Source: Rhytidiadelphus loreus (taxonomy: Eukaryota > Streptophyta > Bryopsida > Hypnales > Hylocomiaceae). From it: 64,000 nucleotides of DNA. The stretch covers positions 8,995,001 through 9,059,000 of the forward strand of contig OX344765.1 of the NCBI GenBank assembly GCA_947034895.1, written 5' to 3'. The notes under the pieces were generated by a model. The model had not been told where the DNA came from. It saw nothing but the letters and a program-made list of their open reading frames with translations, and searched no databases. Shown here one piece after another: positions 36,101 to 48,167 of the stretch; positions within the stretch are counted from its first letter, which is position 1; each line of letters opens with the position of its first letter. Position numbers and translations under genes: made by a program.

Positions 36101-37606
36101 CATACAAGCCGCTAATGCTGTCTGAAACGGATTTTTGGATCTCTACGAATTATGTAGACGTGATTATTTTTGGTGTTATTTGTATGTCATAGTCCACTTC
36201 AAAGCTGTAAGTGGATGTCAACTTAGAACCTACTGTCGGATTTATCTTTTTTCGTACAACACATAAATATAAACTGTGACTTGTATTGATAGGTTGGGCC
36301 TCCAAATACTGCATTTATAAAGACAAAAGACGTCAATACCTGGGTACCGAAAGCTGTTGCACAATCCGTCCTTGCTGACAAATCAACTGCGGTCAGTTCT
36401 CACCTCACTGTCATGCACTTTTATATAATCTTATGTGAAACAGCTAAAGAGTTTTGAATGTAACCTTACTTTGCTCTGGTTGGAATTTGAGATTACTCAC
36501 ATGAGTGTTTTTGCAAACCTGTATCAGCGGATGACTATGGGACAAAGAATAGCGGAGGTCTCGATTGTGGATGCTCACAAAGAGGAGGTACAGGTTTATC
36601 CTATTCCATATGCAATCAATGCTGAGGGCCTGTCTAGCACTTGTACGGATTTCATAATTTCGTGCTCTTTTTTTTTCCGTCCTTAGATTCTAGCCGAGAC
36701 TCTGGTGTCTTGGAACGAGAGACTGTTTAAAAGAGCTGTCAATCAAACTCAAACTTGAAATCCTACTGAATTGTAGGTGGATGGTGTACCATATTTCTAC
36801 TACGAGTACCTTGTTCAGAAGTCGCCAACTATGATGGTACGAATTTGTATCTTTGCAGTATTTTCAACATAGTCTACGAAGCAGACTTTTTGCCGTTGGG
36901 TATCCAAGATTTTTGTTTGATATCATGTCTGCATTTCATTCGGGGAATGTGTGCACTGAAAGTGTGACGTGTTTATTTGGCAGGATGGTGGATTTGATGT
37001 CTATCGACATTCAGTGGCGGTGACTGCTGAAAGGGAAGGTGAGCTCTTATAATCTGTTTTCGAGTGGGTCCTCACTATCCCTCGTCGCTGATATTTCTGT
37101 TCTTCTCTAAAATTAGACTCAGTCAACCAACCACCATGATGGTGGTTCATATCATTTTAAGTAACCATTTTAAGAGGTTTGATGAATGCCCGTCCCTTGT
37201 CTGCCCGTCTGTAAGTCCTTCTGAATAGTCAAGTTACAAATGGAAAGTTTGTGGTCATCACGCTCGAGTTGCCACTGTATTACTAATCATGTGGCGGGAT
37301 TCCTTCAGGTTACTTATACTCTTTGAACGCATCAACTCTAGATTCGAGATGGGATATGGTGAGCTTCCATCTACCATGTTTCTTTTTCTTTACAGAGATT
37401 TAGAGTAGCTTTTGACTCGGTATCTTGCAATGATTGCTGTCAACGTTTACTTGGTCTCATCGTATAGTGAAATTAAAAATCATTAAGCCATCATTGCACT
37501 TTTACAGATGGGACCAGCGTTCAATGAAACTATTGCCTCCTTCCGCATGATTCCACCAACAGAAGAGTTTGTCCCTCCATACAAAGATCCATGGCGTTTC
37601 TGGTAG
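33185..37606 (+). CDS. PsbP-domain protein of the thylakoid lumen (PPD-like)
   Basis: Eleven exons: 33185-33237, 34341-34573, 35192-35291, 35427-35476, 35816-35883, 36293-36391, 36528-36587, 36777-36836, 36984-37038, 37309-37358, 37508-37606; 308 aa, in phase throughout. Residues 1-65 look like a stroma-targeting peptide. RRQALVKGLVTGFAVPS (67-83) followed by RSASAEP is a twin-arginine lumenal signal with cleavage near residue 92. The mature part is a PsbP fold: EINAYTYSYPVTFGKGKNLSW, NNFVISVSVGPPNTAF, WVPKAVAQSVLADKSTA, YYEYLVQKSP and a C-terminal VPPYKDPWRFW. PsbP-domain proteins assist photosystem assembly or stability. The closing motif and twin-Arg signal suggest a PPD-type protein rather than PsbP itself; I cannot fix the subclass. 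Exon 3 has a second in-frame acceptor 6 nt downstream. Confidence 0.92.
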
Positions 37607-38035
37607 GCACTGTTAGATTTGGCACAATCGCTTTCCCAACCTTGATGCGTGTACGGATTCCAATGTAGGGATTACGGTATTCTAGTCAAATCGCGAGTCA
37701 TCTGGCCTAAGAGTTGAGTGCGTCTTGCAGCAATCGGCATAACTAGGCTTTAGGCATTTGGTCAGCGACAGGCTCTCACATTTGTTTAGAAAGAGTCACA
37801 ATTTTTCCACCAGCGTACAGTGCAGTTATGAAGAAGGCACATTGATTGGTAGCATCCTGCTGTTCTGCATGAATTTTCAGATCACATTTCTATGAACTTG
37901 CACAGTGCTCTCTCCGGAAGTAGACTGCAGTGCTAGTAGTTTTGAGAGATTTTACTTCTTGCTATGGTTCAGTTTGATGATAGATGACAGTGGCGACCGT
38001 GAACACGAAGTGCTGGACCTAGTGAAGAAGCTTAA

Positions 38036-38574
38036 CCCCTAAAAGCCCAAGGGGTTTGGACAAAACACAAATGTGCTATAAAATATAAGTTCTATAACTT
38101 TTTTGAAGTTTGCATCAAGGAAGATAATGTGAAGCATGAAAAGTAGAAAGTATCCATACGGTCAAAATTATAAAACTATTTTTAGATTCTCTTCAAATGA
38201 ATTTTGAAGATATAACTTCAAAAATTCACCAAAAATACAATTTCTATCTTTAGCAATTGAATTTTTTTGTGATCGGTCAAAATTGTGTTTTTTATCAATT
38301 TGTGAAAAAATGCATCAGATCTAGTAATGAGAACATCAACACTTTTCCAATATAGTAAGTTTTTCAACACTAGGCCAATTCTAAACTCTTTGTGCTATTT
38401 CTTGTATAATTTTTTTTTCACCATAGCAATCTTAGTTTTGAATAAAAATATTGAAAGACAATCCAATCTTTTTTTAAATTGAAAAAAAAAATTTGAAAAA
38501 AAAGTTTTTTTCTGCCCGAAAATTCTGCCCGAAGTCAGGCAGCGACCCAAAAATGGTCGCTCGAGCGCTTTGGG
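38036..38574. mobile_element. TTAA-flanked element, 539 bp
   Basis: TTAA at 38032-38035 and 38575-38578. Ends CCCCTAAAAGCCCAAGG and, inverted, CCCAAAGCGCTCGAGC; the ends match only loosely. It lies about 430 bp downstream of the PsbP-domain stop codon. The right portion carries TCTGCCCGAAAATTCTGCCC, reminiscent of the CGGGCAG box in the 925-bp elements. Confidence 0.65.
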
Positions 38575-38670
38575 TTAAGGTTCTACTCCTTGGTCCAAGG
38601 AACTAAGAGACATATTCGTCATTTTGGTCAAATTTGCATAAATGGCAAATTTATCTGAAGCACAGTTTAA

Positions 38671-39725
38671 CCCCTAAAGTACTAAGGCCTTTTCTCTATC
38701 AAAAAACACATTCAAAACTGTCATTTTTATAGCAAAAGAGTGAAAATTTTGAAAATTATTTTTTTGCACATCTAACTATAGGATCTTACACCTAACTAGT
38801 ATGAAAATGTGTGGGAATTTTTTTAGAATTTTTGGCTGCATACATTGCAAGATATCTGCACTTAACCCTTAAAGGATGAAGGGGTGACCTTGGAAATCAT
38901 CCCTTTCCATTACCGTGTGAATCATGAGCTTTAGAAATAGCAAAAACACTCATTGGAAGTCAAAGTACTATAGAAGTTCTACTACAAGGATTCCCTATCA
39001 TCCATTGGATGTCAAACGTCCTCCTTGATGTTTAAGGATTAATCTAGTTTTTCAACACATTGCCAAACTAGATTATTTGACTTTGAACCTTCTTAACTTT
39101 AATTTTTTACACTACAAAGTTTTGAGCTTTAAATCTTTATAGTGGAGAATTGAATTGAGAGTCTAGAAAAAAATTGATTAATTTTTTAAAAAAAAAATTT
39201 ATTCTTTAAATTTTTTTTAAGTAAAAGTAGTTACAAAAAATAGAAGGAAAATCTAAATTATTAGTATTTCTAAGATGGAATTAAATTGCACTAATTCTAA
39301 TGGTGAAATTGTTCTAGAAAGCAAACTAAACCATATGGAACTTTTTCTTTTATATATATTGTCAAAATTGCATTCAAAATTAAATCCTACAAGTTATTTT
39401 TTCATGAAAATGCAATAAATAAAAGCTTTCCATGTAGACAAAAATATAAGCTATGAGAAAAAAATAAAATAAAATAAATTCAAATTTTTGAAAATTTTCT
39501 CTGCTATCCCTCTCCCCTATTTTTAGCTTATTTGAACATAACTTTTGTTCCCGGACACCGATTGGAAAAAAAATTATATTCCCACAAAGATAATCAATTT
39601 TTCTATCTTCTAAAAAGGTTTCAAAACATCAGGACAAAAATTGAGACCATAAATACGTGCCCGAAATCCCACTTGTCCCCCAAAATCCCACTTGTCCCCC
39701 AAAGGCACAAATGGTCCTTTAGGGT
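38671..39725. mobile_element. TTAA-flanked element with a nested insertion, 1055 bp
   Basis: TTAA at 38667-38670 and 39726-39729; ends CCCCTAAAGTACTAAGG and GGTCCTTTAGGG. The interior runs in the reverse orientation to element B: CAAAACTGTCATTTTTA near the left, a GAATTGA-TTGAGAGTCTAGAA-type stretch later, and TTGTCCCCCAAA boxes near the right. A 173-bp TTAA element sits inside it. Without that (plus one TTAA) the length would be 878 bp. Confidence 0.75.
38866..39038. mobile_element. Nested TTAA-flanked mini-element, 173 bp
   Basis: TTAA at 38862-38865 and 39039-39042; ends CCCTTAAAGGATGAAGG and, inverted, TCCTTAAACATCAAGGAGG. It interrupts the larger element at a point where relatives run continuously. 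Confidence 0.65.
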
Positions 39726-40019
39726 TTAAATAGCCGGCTATTGAGCTTCAAAATTCCCGTTTGGAACTAGAAAAGATCTTTACTCGTCTTAGAATTCACG
39801 TCTAACGTTTTAGGGTTCACGTCTAGGGTTTTAGGGTAACTAAATATCAACTTAACTCCTGAAAATTTCTAATTTTCAACTCTTGAATGTCAAATTTGGC
39901 ATTTCAAGTTGGAATGTCAAGAGTTTTTTAGTTCTGTATTTACAGCCCTAATCCAGAACTAGAACTATATATATTGGACATTTTTAATTTTAAAACAAAA
40001 AACAAAAAACCATCAAGAT

Positions 40020-40330
40020 AGATGAACCCCAATGCACATCATTACATTTTGCACCATCTCCATTTGGGCCTTGAATGGTCAGCACTACCGTAGTCACCAA
40101 AAATTGCCACAAATTTTCAAGACTGACCAATGGGAGTTGCAGAGATCTTTGAGGTAACCAAATGGAAGTTGAAGCTTTTCTCACAACAAAGATGCTTGTT
40201 TAAGGGGAGCCTAATGTCAGAGGTACCTATGCTTTCAACTTAGCAAATTCATAGAATATTATTTGAGTGTCAGAAAATTAGGAAACAACTGGGATTGAAT
40301 TTCTCTTCAAGTCATTAATATTCTCATTTA
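40020..40330. repeat. Dispersed repeat copy matching pICln intron 1
   Basis: Second copy of the repeat at 31400-31760, same orientation; diverged but collinear. It lies between the TTAA elements and the DUF630/632 3' end. The remaining sequence of 39730-41048 shows no gene and probably includes the 3' UTR of the DUF gene. Confidence 0.6.
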
Positions 40331-41048
40331 CAAAAAATTAAAATATTAAAGATACGTATTGAAACTCGGTTGTTGCAGGACCAGAACATGTGGCGCTTCT
40401 GAGTGCTCTCATCTCACCTTATGCAACTATTTCAAGTCAGGACTTTTGGAACACGGAATACCTGCCAGAATTGAAAAGCCTAAAACTCATAGAAACTCTC
40501 AACAAAGGCTTCAAATCTAGAGTGCAGATTGGGCACCTGCTGCAACAAATATAATCGGAGCTAGAATATAACAACCAAAAAACAGCAAGGAAGAGCAAAA
40601 AAAGAAGGAACAAAAGAGGGAGTATAAACAAATCAGGACTACAGTAAAATTACATCCGAGATCAGAAACTGCTTATTTCTCTTGAGTTTAGAGCGACAGT
40701 GATATACATCTCGCAGACTATAATCACCTGGCCTCAGCGTTTAACACCCAAAATTCACACCAAGGCATGCAGGGACCAAAAATCGAGTTTAACTAAATAT
40801 AAGCACAGCAGCTGCAGCAGCAGCAAGGGTGAACTTGCTATAGTACGGGGAAAATGAACTGCTTGCGTGGCCTTCGTGAAGGACTTCTTAAAAATAGTCG
40901 TGTTTGACATATTTCCTTGCGAGTACTTTTCTCTCGATCTAACAAAAAGTAAACAGTCCAATCCAGACAAGAGAAAATCTACAGTGAAAGGAAAGATCAC
41001 TTCAGTTGTTACAGAACTGCCGACTCACTTGTGGCTCCGATTCTTGGC

Positions 41049-44000
41049 TCACCTCACTGGCTGTGGGGTGCTGACCGGGGTGTTGAGCTTGTCGAAAATG
41101 TCCGCTTCCTGATTGCAGAAGGCAATCACAGCTTGGAAGAGCTGCGGCAACCCGGCTTGCAGACTGTTGAGAGTGTATAACCGCGTGTCAACGTAAGCTT
41201 TTCGTTCGGCTTCAATTTCGCTCTCAAGCTTTCTCCTTGTGGCTTCCATTTTGTGCCGCTTGTCTGTAACTTCAGTGCGTTCGGAGAATTCCCTGTGCGG
41301 GACAATGTCGTACCGGCCCTCATACCGGCCGTCTGACCGGCTGTCGTACCGGCTGTTGTCATCCATGTCACTGCCAGATGTCGTCGAAGGGGTCTGCGGC
41401 AGGACTGGAGGGGGTAAGGTCATGCCGGGGTCTCTCATGGAAGCAGCCACCAGGGCATGCTCCCTCTTCTCCAGCTCCCGATGTAACGATTCGACGCGTT
41501 TTTTGATTCGGAGCTCTTCCCATTGTAACCTCAGCATCTCCCTCACCACGGCGGCGAAGGCGCCGATAGCTTCCAGAACCACCCGGTCGGCGAGCTGGTC
41601 TAACGAGTCCAGCCATCTGGAGCAGACTGCGTAAATAGGGCTGGCTTGGATGCCGAGGAGGGGCGACCTCGGGGACGGGGACCGCGACGGGGACCTGGAG
41701 TCACTTCTCTCAGCCTCCTCAGCCCCGAATTGCATGAGGCTCAGCTTTAACCATGATGTTAAATTCTTCAAATAGTCTTTTTGTGAATATACAAACCTGT
41801 TCAGGCTCTCGGACCACCTGCAAGGAGAGAATTCCAACCACGATCAGTGACTACTGGTTTAGCAACAAAACCTACGGACGAATTCTTCAATTATGCTCAG
41901 AGAAATCTATCCATTTGAATGTGAAAGAGCAGTGAAGAACTATAGAAATCATTGGCTTCATAATCTTGTTGGCGATTACAAAGCGAAAGGGAAAAATGGA
42001 GACGTACTTGTTGAGTGCAATTTCCAATTGTGTCGTGGAGTGGCGATGAGAGCTTGTAGTTGGTTCACAGGCAGCAGAGTTATCAAGTCTCTTCATTACT
42101 TCTACAGCTCGCAGCTGCGCTTGGTGACAGGAAGACATATCCCTCCACATAGTACCCATCCTGTATAAATGCAACCAAGAAACACCTCAGAAATATTTAC
42201 AAACACTAAAATCTAAATTCAAGTTACTGTTGCCAACATCGTAACAGTCAATATCTCCAGAAAATAGTGGAGTTCATCTTACATGTTCCCAATTTTACGA
42301 ACCCAAGTGGGGAAGAAACCAATTACGATGTCACAACGCTTTGAGAACTAACTAAGATTGAGGTAAACAAGCGAACTCACCCTTCGAGTAATTCCAAAAG
42401 CTGTGGGTACAGCTCCTCATCCCTTAGCTTCTGCACCTGCTGCGCAGCACTATCTACAGCTTGAATAGCTACCACCATCCGCGTTTGAAGAGCTTTAATA
42501 TTAGCACGGGTTTTGTCAATGATAGTTTGATCCTCGTTCTTTGCATCCTGATTTCTAAACAAAGCATACTTTCTCTCCAACTCAATTCGAAGTGCCTCGG
42601 CCTCCTGTTTAATAAACACCCAGACATTCCAACTCAGTCAGTGTTCCACAAACCCTGAAACTAATAGTCCATCCTTGATCCATAGCTCACATGAAAAATG
42701 CATTAAAGGACCAAGGATTCATGGTTTTTAAATGGTCAATTTGATTGATCATAGTGTGAAAATTTCAGATGAGGTCAAATTATGTAGTACCAGAATCAAT
42801 GATGAAAATTGCATGTACCCGTTAAAACATAAATAGAAAGTCCCCATGTGACCAACTCAAAACCGATCAAAAAAACTCTAGGTCAACAGAGGTTCATTGG
42901 GAGTTATATGACAACTCTACGAGTCTCGGTATGAAACGCACCTTGACTTCTAAGTAAAGCTTCTTCTCCCAAGCAAACAACCTGTCCAGAGTTGCTGCAT
43001 GGCTGCCTGTCAGTCCACATTCTTCAGACCACCGTGTGCTGCTAATGTTGCCAATACTTCGCATACTCATGTTGCTAGCCCTTTGCATGCTCATTATACT
43101 CGCAGATTCATCAGTTAGAACGCTCATGTTACTGGAAGTTCTAAAATGATTCGCACCAGGTGGCCCAGATTTTCCAGACAGCTTCCTGAAGCTCATCCTT
43201 GCGGATTCACCCACCCCTGCAGCACCACCAAGTGAAGAATGAATATCAACAAAACCTAAACCTAAAAAATCGAACCACTGGATCGAATCACTTGGAATGA
43301 CAGGGAAAAGGGAACGAAGACTAAGTAGTACCTCTCAAATTATCTGAAAAACTCGAATGGTAGTGAGCTTTCTTTGTCTCCAACATGCGTGATACCTCCT
43401 CTCCACTTTCTGCAGCTTTCAAAAAACGATCATCAACCTCCTTGAGAACATCAAGCAGGTCACGGCCACCATTGTCAGTCCTGACAACTGCCAATTCTCG
43501 GTTCGATTTTACCACTTCTTCTCTTTGTTCAGGCTTTGGAGGTTTCCCTCCAGGCTTTCCTGGCGTGGGGGTCTTCACTGCATTAGCTGCTTTCGGTGGC
43601 TTCTCCTTCGCCTTCGGGGGGGTCTGTGGCGGGGTCTTGGACGGAGTCTCAGACTCTGGTTCTGGTTTCTTCACAGCCTTATTGTCCTTCTCGTCATCCG
43701 AGTCCTTTAAGACATGAAGAGGAAAAGCATCAAAATCTCTGCACTAGCAGAAGTCTACCTTTGGCTAATAAGGAGAGGGGTATACAACCCATTACGGAGC
43801 TGATCCTGTCTCCAATTGACTGAACCCTGTTAACAACAGCAACTCATCTCTTCAAATACACTCCGTTGGCCTCCAATTAGCAAGTTAGGTGTAGAAATCA
43901 AGACTTTAGCTAATATATCTCCACGTCACTCATCTTCGAATGGAAATGAGGAATCCCTTCAATAGTGGTGTACATGACCTCCCATCATTTGAATGATAGC

Positions 44001-45753
44001 ATAAGAAAAAATCATAAACTGAGTGACGAGACAGTTTAATCTCAAGAGAGTTCGCCTACTCTACCCGACGTGATCTCTCCAGAAAGCTCCCAATGAAAGC
44101 ATACTCCTCCATATTGGTTTTAAGTACTGAAAGTGACGAAAACAATATCCTAAACCCTTACTTGTTCTCTTGCAAACTGCAAGCAAAATGGTTACCTTGG
44201 GAGGTGGCCCATCATCAACATCCTCAAGGTCTGGGATATCTTCTTCCTCCAGCTCAGGAACATCCATGTCCACATTCTTTGATTGAATCTCCTCTAGAGG
44301 TGGCGGCCTTTCAGGAAAACTCTCTCTCGGCTGTTTAACGGGAAGCTTCTCCTCTCTCCTCTGCTGCTCCGTTTCCGGAAGCCTTCTCTGCTCCAGCTCT
44401 TGGACCTCTTGCGCTTTTCTCTGCTCCTCGTGCTTCCTCTCCTCCTGGGAAAGCCTGGCCTCAGCTTCCTGGTTGCGTCGCTGCTCCATGTAGTTGAATG
44501 TGGGGGGTGAAGGTCGAAACGGATCCATGAACAAGTCCTGCCAGCTGCTCCTCACGACCGGGGGTGGAGGAGTGGGAGAGACGGTGCTTTGGGAAGAGGC
44601 ACCAGCAGCTTGCAGGGGAGCAGTATATCGCCATTCATCATCCGTTTGCACAGGTGGAATCATGGGAGGTGGTGCTGGCGAGTCTGACTCCATACGGTAC
44701 CCGGACTTCGGTATGAACGAGTTCCGCGCATCTTCAAACCTGAACATCATATTCGTAAAAACGATGGCATTTGAATATGTCTCAAGTGACGTTTGAGCAA
44801 AAACATAAAGTATAACGAAACTATAGTAATTGCACTTTTTACTGTATTACTTACAAACAATACTGCACTCAGATCTTTTTAACAAGACCCTCCTCTGAAA
44901 TAACATCCTGGACTATCCTGCACACTGCAACAGTACCATTGACTGTAGAGCATTCAATCTATGCTTCAGTCAATAGTTTGGGACCCTAGGCAGTCAGATT
45001 AGATAGCTCCGGGGAGGGGGTCTGCTTGTACATCTAAAACAAGACAATATTTGGTTGCCATTGAATGAAAAGATCACAAACGGGATATTGCACTCACACC
45101 TCCTTATCATGACCGCCTCTAAAATGGCATTCCAGAATATCCAGCACACTTGCCACACTATCATTGACTGTAGCAATCTTCCAGTGAAAAGGCACTCAAT
45201 TAGGGAGATATCACATACAAATTTCTTGACAAAGTTGGGGACCGAAGGTTGTGAGACTAAAAGAGGTTTGAGTGTACCTGTAGATTTGGGTTGGAATAAC
45301 AGGGGGCGTGTGTTCCATTCGGTACTCTTTCACCAGAATAGGAGGAGGGGGAGGGGGCAAGAAGTCCATGCTCATGATACTTTCAGGCGAGCTTTCAGCT
45401 CTGGCACCTTTCAACGCCGAGCGCTTGGGTTGGGAAGGGGGGGAACTCGGAGGAGACGAGAACACAGACGAGAGAGCTGGGGACATGGAAGGACGAGGAG
45501 GAGGGCCTAGTGACAGACTGCTTGGTGGTGTGGTGGGCGTGTCCGGAGGATATAGTCCATTGGTACCATCTTTACCCTCCCCCTCTGCAAATTGACGAAA
45601 CGCAGCACCCACTCCCTTCAAGGAAACCACGAACTGCGCATGAGAAGCTGCAAAGTGGTGGCGAGATGTAACAGTCTGCTTCATCAGACGCTTCCTCTGC
45701 TTGCATCGTGCCACCCCCTCCTCATTATCAACCTTGGAGTTGGAACACCCCAT
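41049..45753 (-). CDS. DUF630/DUF632 protein, putative N-myristoylated scaffold/regulator
   Basis: Seven exons (minus): 45753-45278, 44739-44196, 43704-43332, 43216-42942, 42604-42381, 42160-42008, 41817-41049; 937 aa, in phase throughout. The N-terminus MGCSNSKVDNEEGVARCKQR is the DUF630 signature and a strong N-myristoylation (Gly2) plus Cys3 acylation context, so plasma-membrane attachment is likely. A Pro/Ser-rich linker and a charged Glu/Gln/Arg coiled-coil stretch (about 250-290) follow, then an acidic patch (DVPELEEEDIPDLEDVDD) and a Lys/Pro-rich segment. DUF632 starts near residue 420 (DLLDVLKEVDDRFLKAAESG) and includes LDRLFAWEKKLYLEVK and WSESLNRFVYSQKDYLKNLTSWL. Plant family members include nitrate-signalling NRG2 and developmental regulators; which role applies here is unknown. 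The length is usual for the family. Confidence 0.94.
42725..42885. repeat. Relative of the Stowaway-like element, in DUF632-gene intron 4
   Basis: Shares collinear blocks with 8170-8340: GATCAT, GTGAAAA, ACCAGAATCAATG, an AACATAAATAGAAAG-like block, CCATGTGACC and ACTCAAAAC. Termini are not intact. It lies between exons 4 and 5. Confidence 0.65.
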
Positions 45754-47340
45754 CGGGATAACTCAACCACAACGAACACACAAAGCTCCACTCAGATACT
45801 AAAAGTTCTTCCGGGTGAAAAGATGCTCGGAGTAGTGAGCTTTTGACAACCAGTGGCAACAATGCTCGAAGCACTCTGCACATTCCAGCACAATTGAAAC
45901 CTCAGAATACGGTACAACAGCACCTGATGCATGATGAACATAACGAAACCTACGCTTGGCCCGCAGCTACTTAGGCAGACAGGGGGTAGTGAGTACACTC
46001 AAGTGAGATTCCAGAATTAGGCTGCAACAGCCAAGAAACGCTAAACCTCCAACTGTCACAATGACGGAACAAGAATACTACTACATCACATGCCCGGTCC
46101 GATTCTGACACTGAAAATTTTGAAAATTAGGCTCTGACTCGCTAGTCTGTCCCATCGCAAAAGTGGCAATTTGGTGGGAGCTCGAGGTACTGAACCTAAA
46201 ATGCAATTGAGCTACTGTGCCAAGAAGTAAGTAAACCCGGGTAACGGACGGAAGAGAGGGGGTAAGGTATATGCACCAGGAGACAACGATTGAAAGAAAC
46301 TCAAAATGACGCACCCCACTCTGCTTCCACGGATCCTTCTGATACATAGCCTCCGATCCCTACAATGCCCGATCACACCTCAGCAATGCTTATAAGCACC
46401 AACTGCAGCATCGTGCCCTTCCAGAAATCAATTAAACCCTCAACATTTTCCAGGTCGGGCTTCACCATTGCAGCTGCGGTGCGGCTGCAAGCATCGTGGC
46501 GGCATTGACGCCATTCACAGCACAGCATTTGGAGGATGAGCAATCAGTCACTTCTTCACTCTTTCATCCCAAAAGAAACGAGCAAACCACGCGGTCAGCT
46601 CTACATCGCCATCGCTGCTATTATCAATGAGCTTCACCTTACTTGTGTGTGTGTGTCTCTCTCTCTCTCTCAAGATCCCACTACTAGGGCTCGGCCCTAC
46701 CTATCCCTACATCCAGATCACCATACCATATTTCCACACAAAAGTTGATTATTGCAGAAACTGATCTCTTCAAGAACGGCCTTCGTCTCCAACGTCCACA
46801 CTTCCTCCACCCCTCCAATCACACTCGTCACCACTGGAATCAATCAACAGAAACCTCACTCTCTTCCACCGTTCAATCACCTCCGATGCTCCCACTCTCA
46901 CAATGCTGCACCTCAAGCTCCAGAATTAACGTCCTGTTTGTCCTCCGCGAACACAACCGACACTAGCCAAAAATGGGAGCTCCACTCCACCTCCGTAGAA
47001 AAAACATCATTCCCGCCGACCAGAGCGCGGCATTGGTAAGAATAACAGCAATCCGACGAACGGGGAACAAGACAAGAGGAAGAAGCGCAAGACATTAACC
47101 AACCAACAATCAATCAACAATCAGAAAGCGAAGCAGAGAGCGCAAGAGCCGCAACGTAGCAGCAGCAGCAGGAGCAGCCCTGCAAAGCGGAAACCAACAA
47201 TTGAACATTGCGGGGGTGGAGCCCAACGAGAGAGAGAGAGAGAGACGTAATGTATTCGTATCCGTAACGAAATACGTATCCGTTCTTGCTATTTTCTCCA
47301 ATTTGAATGTAGACCCGTGCAGACGAACACCCGTTTGGGA
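45754..47340. other. Upstream region of the DUF630/632 gene; no further gene seen
   Basis: Probable promoter and 5' UTR of the minus-strand gene. It carries a GT/CT microsatellite (46648-46672), (CAG)n-like tracts near 47158-47172 and (GA)n at 47228-47246. ORFs of up to 125 aa on both strands are overlapping and unrecognised. Confidence 0.45.
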
Positions 47341-47344
47341 ACCC

Positions 47345-47482
47345 AGGGTCGGGACAAGGTCGGGGAACAAGGTCGGGGAACAGGATCGGGAACACAGGAT
47401 CGGGTACAGGATCGGTTGCCAGGGTCAGGTACAGGGTCGGGAACGGGGACGGGGGACAGGGTCGGGGGACGGGGACGGGTTG
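47345..47482. repeat. GC-rich minisatellite
   Basis: About ten imperfect copies of a 10-18 bp unit based on GGTCGGGGAACA / GGATCGGGTACA. It is strand-asymmetric (G-rich on +). It makes overlapping low-complexity ORFs on both strands (47114-47605) that are not genes. Confidence 0.8.
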
Positions 47483-48080
47483 GGGTTTCATGGAGAGCCC
47501 CGGTCGTGCGTCGGTACCCGCGGAGGAGAGATCTCACGAGCGCCTAGATTTTCGCACGGTGCAGTCGGGAAATGTACCTGTGGTGGTCATTATTTAAGTG
47601 ATTAATACAAACTGTACTGAGTGTTGCAGGCATTGATTTTGAAGTTTGGGCCTTGGGAACTGCGAGGGCGGTTTATTGGAAGCCGCCTTTCATTCATGAC
47701 AGGTGCTGGGGTTTAGGGCTGGCGGCCTGCCAGCCTGACAGCAAGCCTGCTCCGTGATTGATTTCGACTCTGGCCATGTTTTTTTCTTGCCAAGATTCTC
47801 GTCAGACAAAATGTTATCACTTTGCTGGGATTTTTAATTTTTTTTTTTAATTTTTCTCTCTCAATTGTAGAATTGGCTCTTTTTCTGGGAAAAAAACAAA
47901 GGGGCAAACCAGACAGCTGAAAGGACAGGCAGGCACTGGTTCTTATTTTATTTTTATCGGGGGCTAAAATTAAAATGGGACGGAGGATGCTTCGTGTCGA
48001 CAAACAAACTGATTCTGATGGAATGTGAAGAAGAAGGAGGAGGGTAATGTAATAAGGTGAAGACACCTATTCGAGTCCGT

Positions 48081-48167
48081 GTACCCAATTCCGTCATGGT
48101 GTACCAAGGGTGCACATTTTCTTAGTAAGAATGTACTATGTTGGTACATAATGACGGAATTGGGTAC
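48081..48167. repeat. 87-bp near-perfect hairpin
   Basis: The arms begin and end with GTACCCAATTCCGTCAT and its exact inverse. Pairing continues with TGTACCAA and ACATT blocks toward a CTTAGTAAG loop, giving arms of about 40 nt. Length and pairing fit a miniature foldback transposon or a miRNA-like precursor. Confidence 0.8.

Noticed and set aside
47114..47605. Overlapping ORFs of 82-134 aa on both strands
   Set aside because: They are produced by the minisatellite and the GA repeat.
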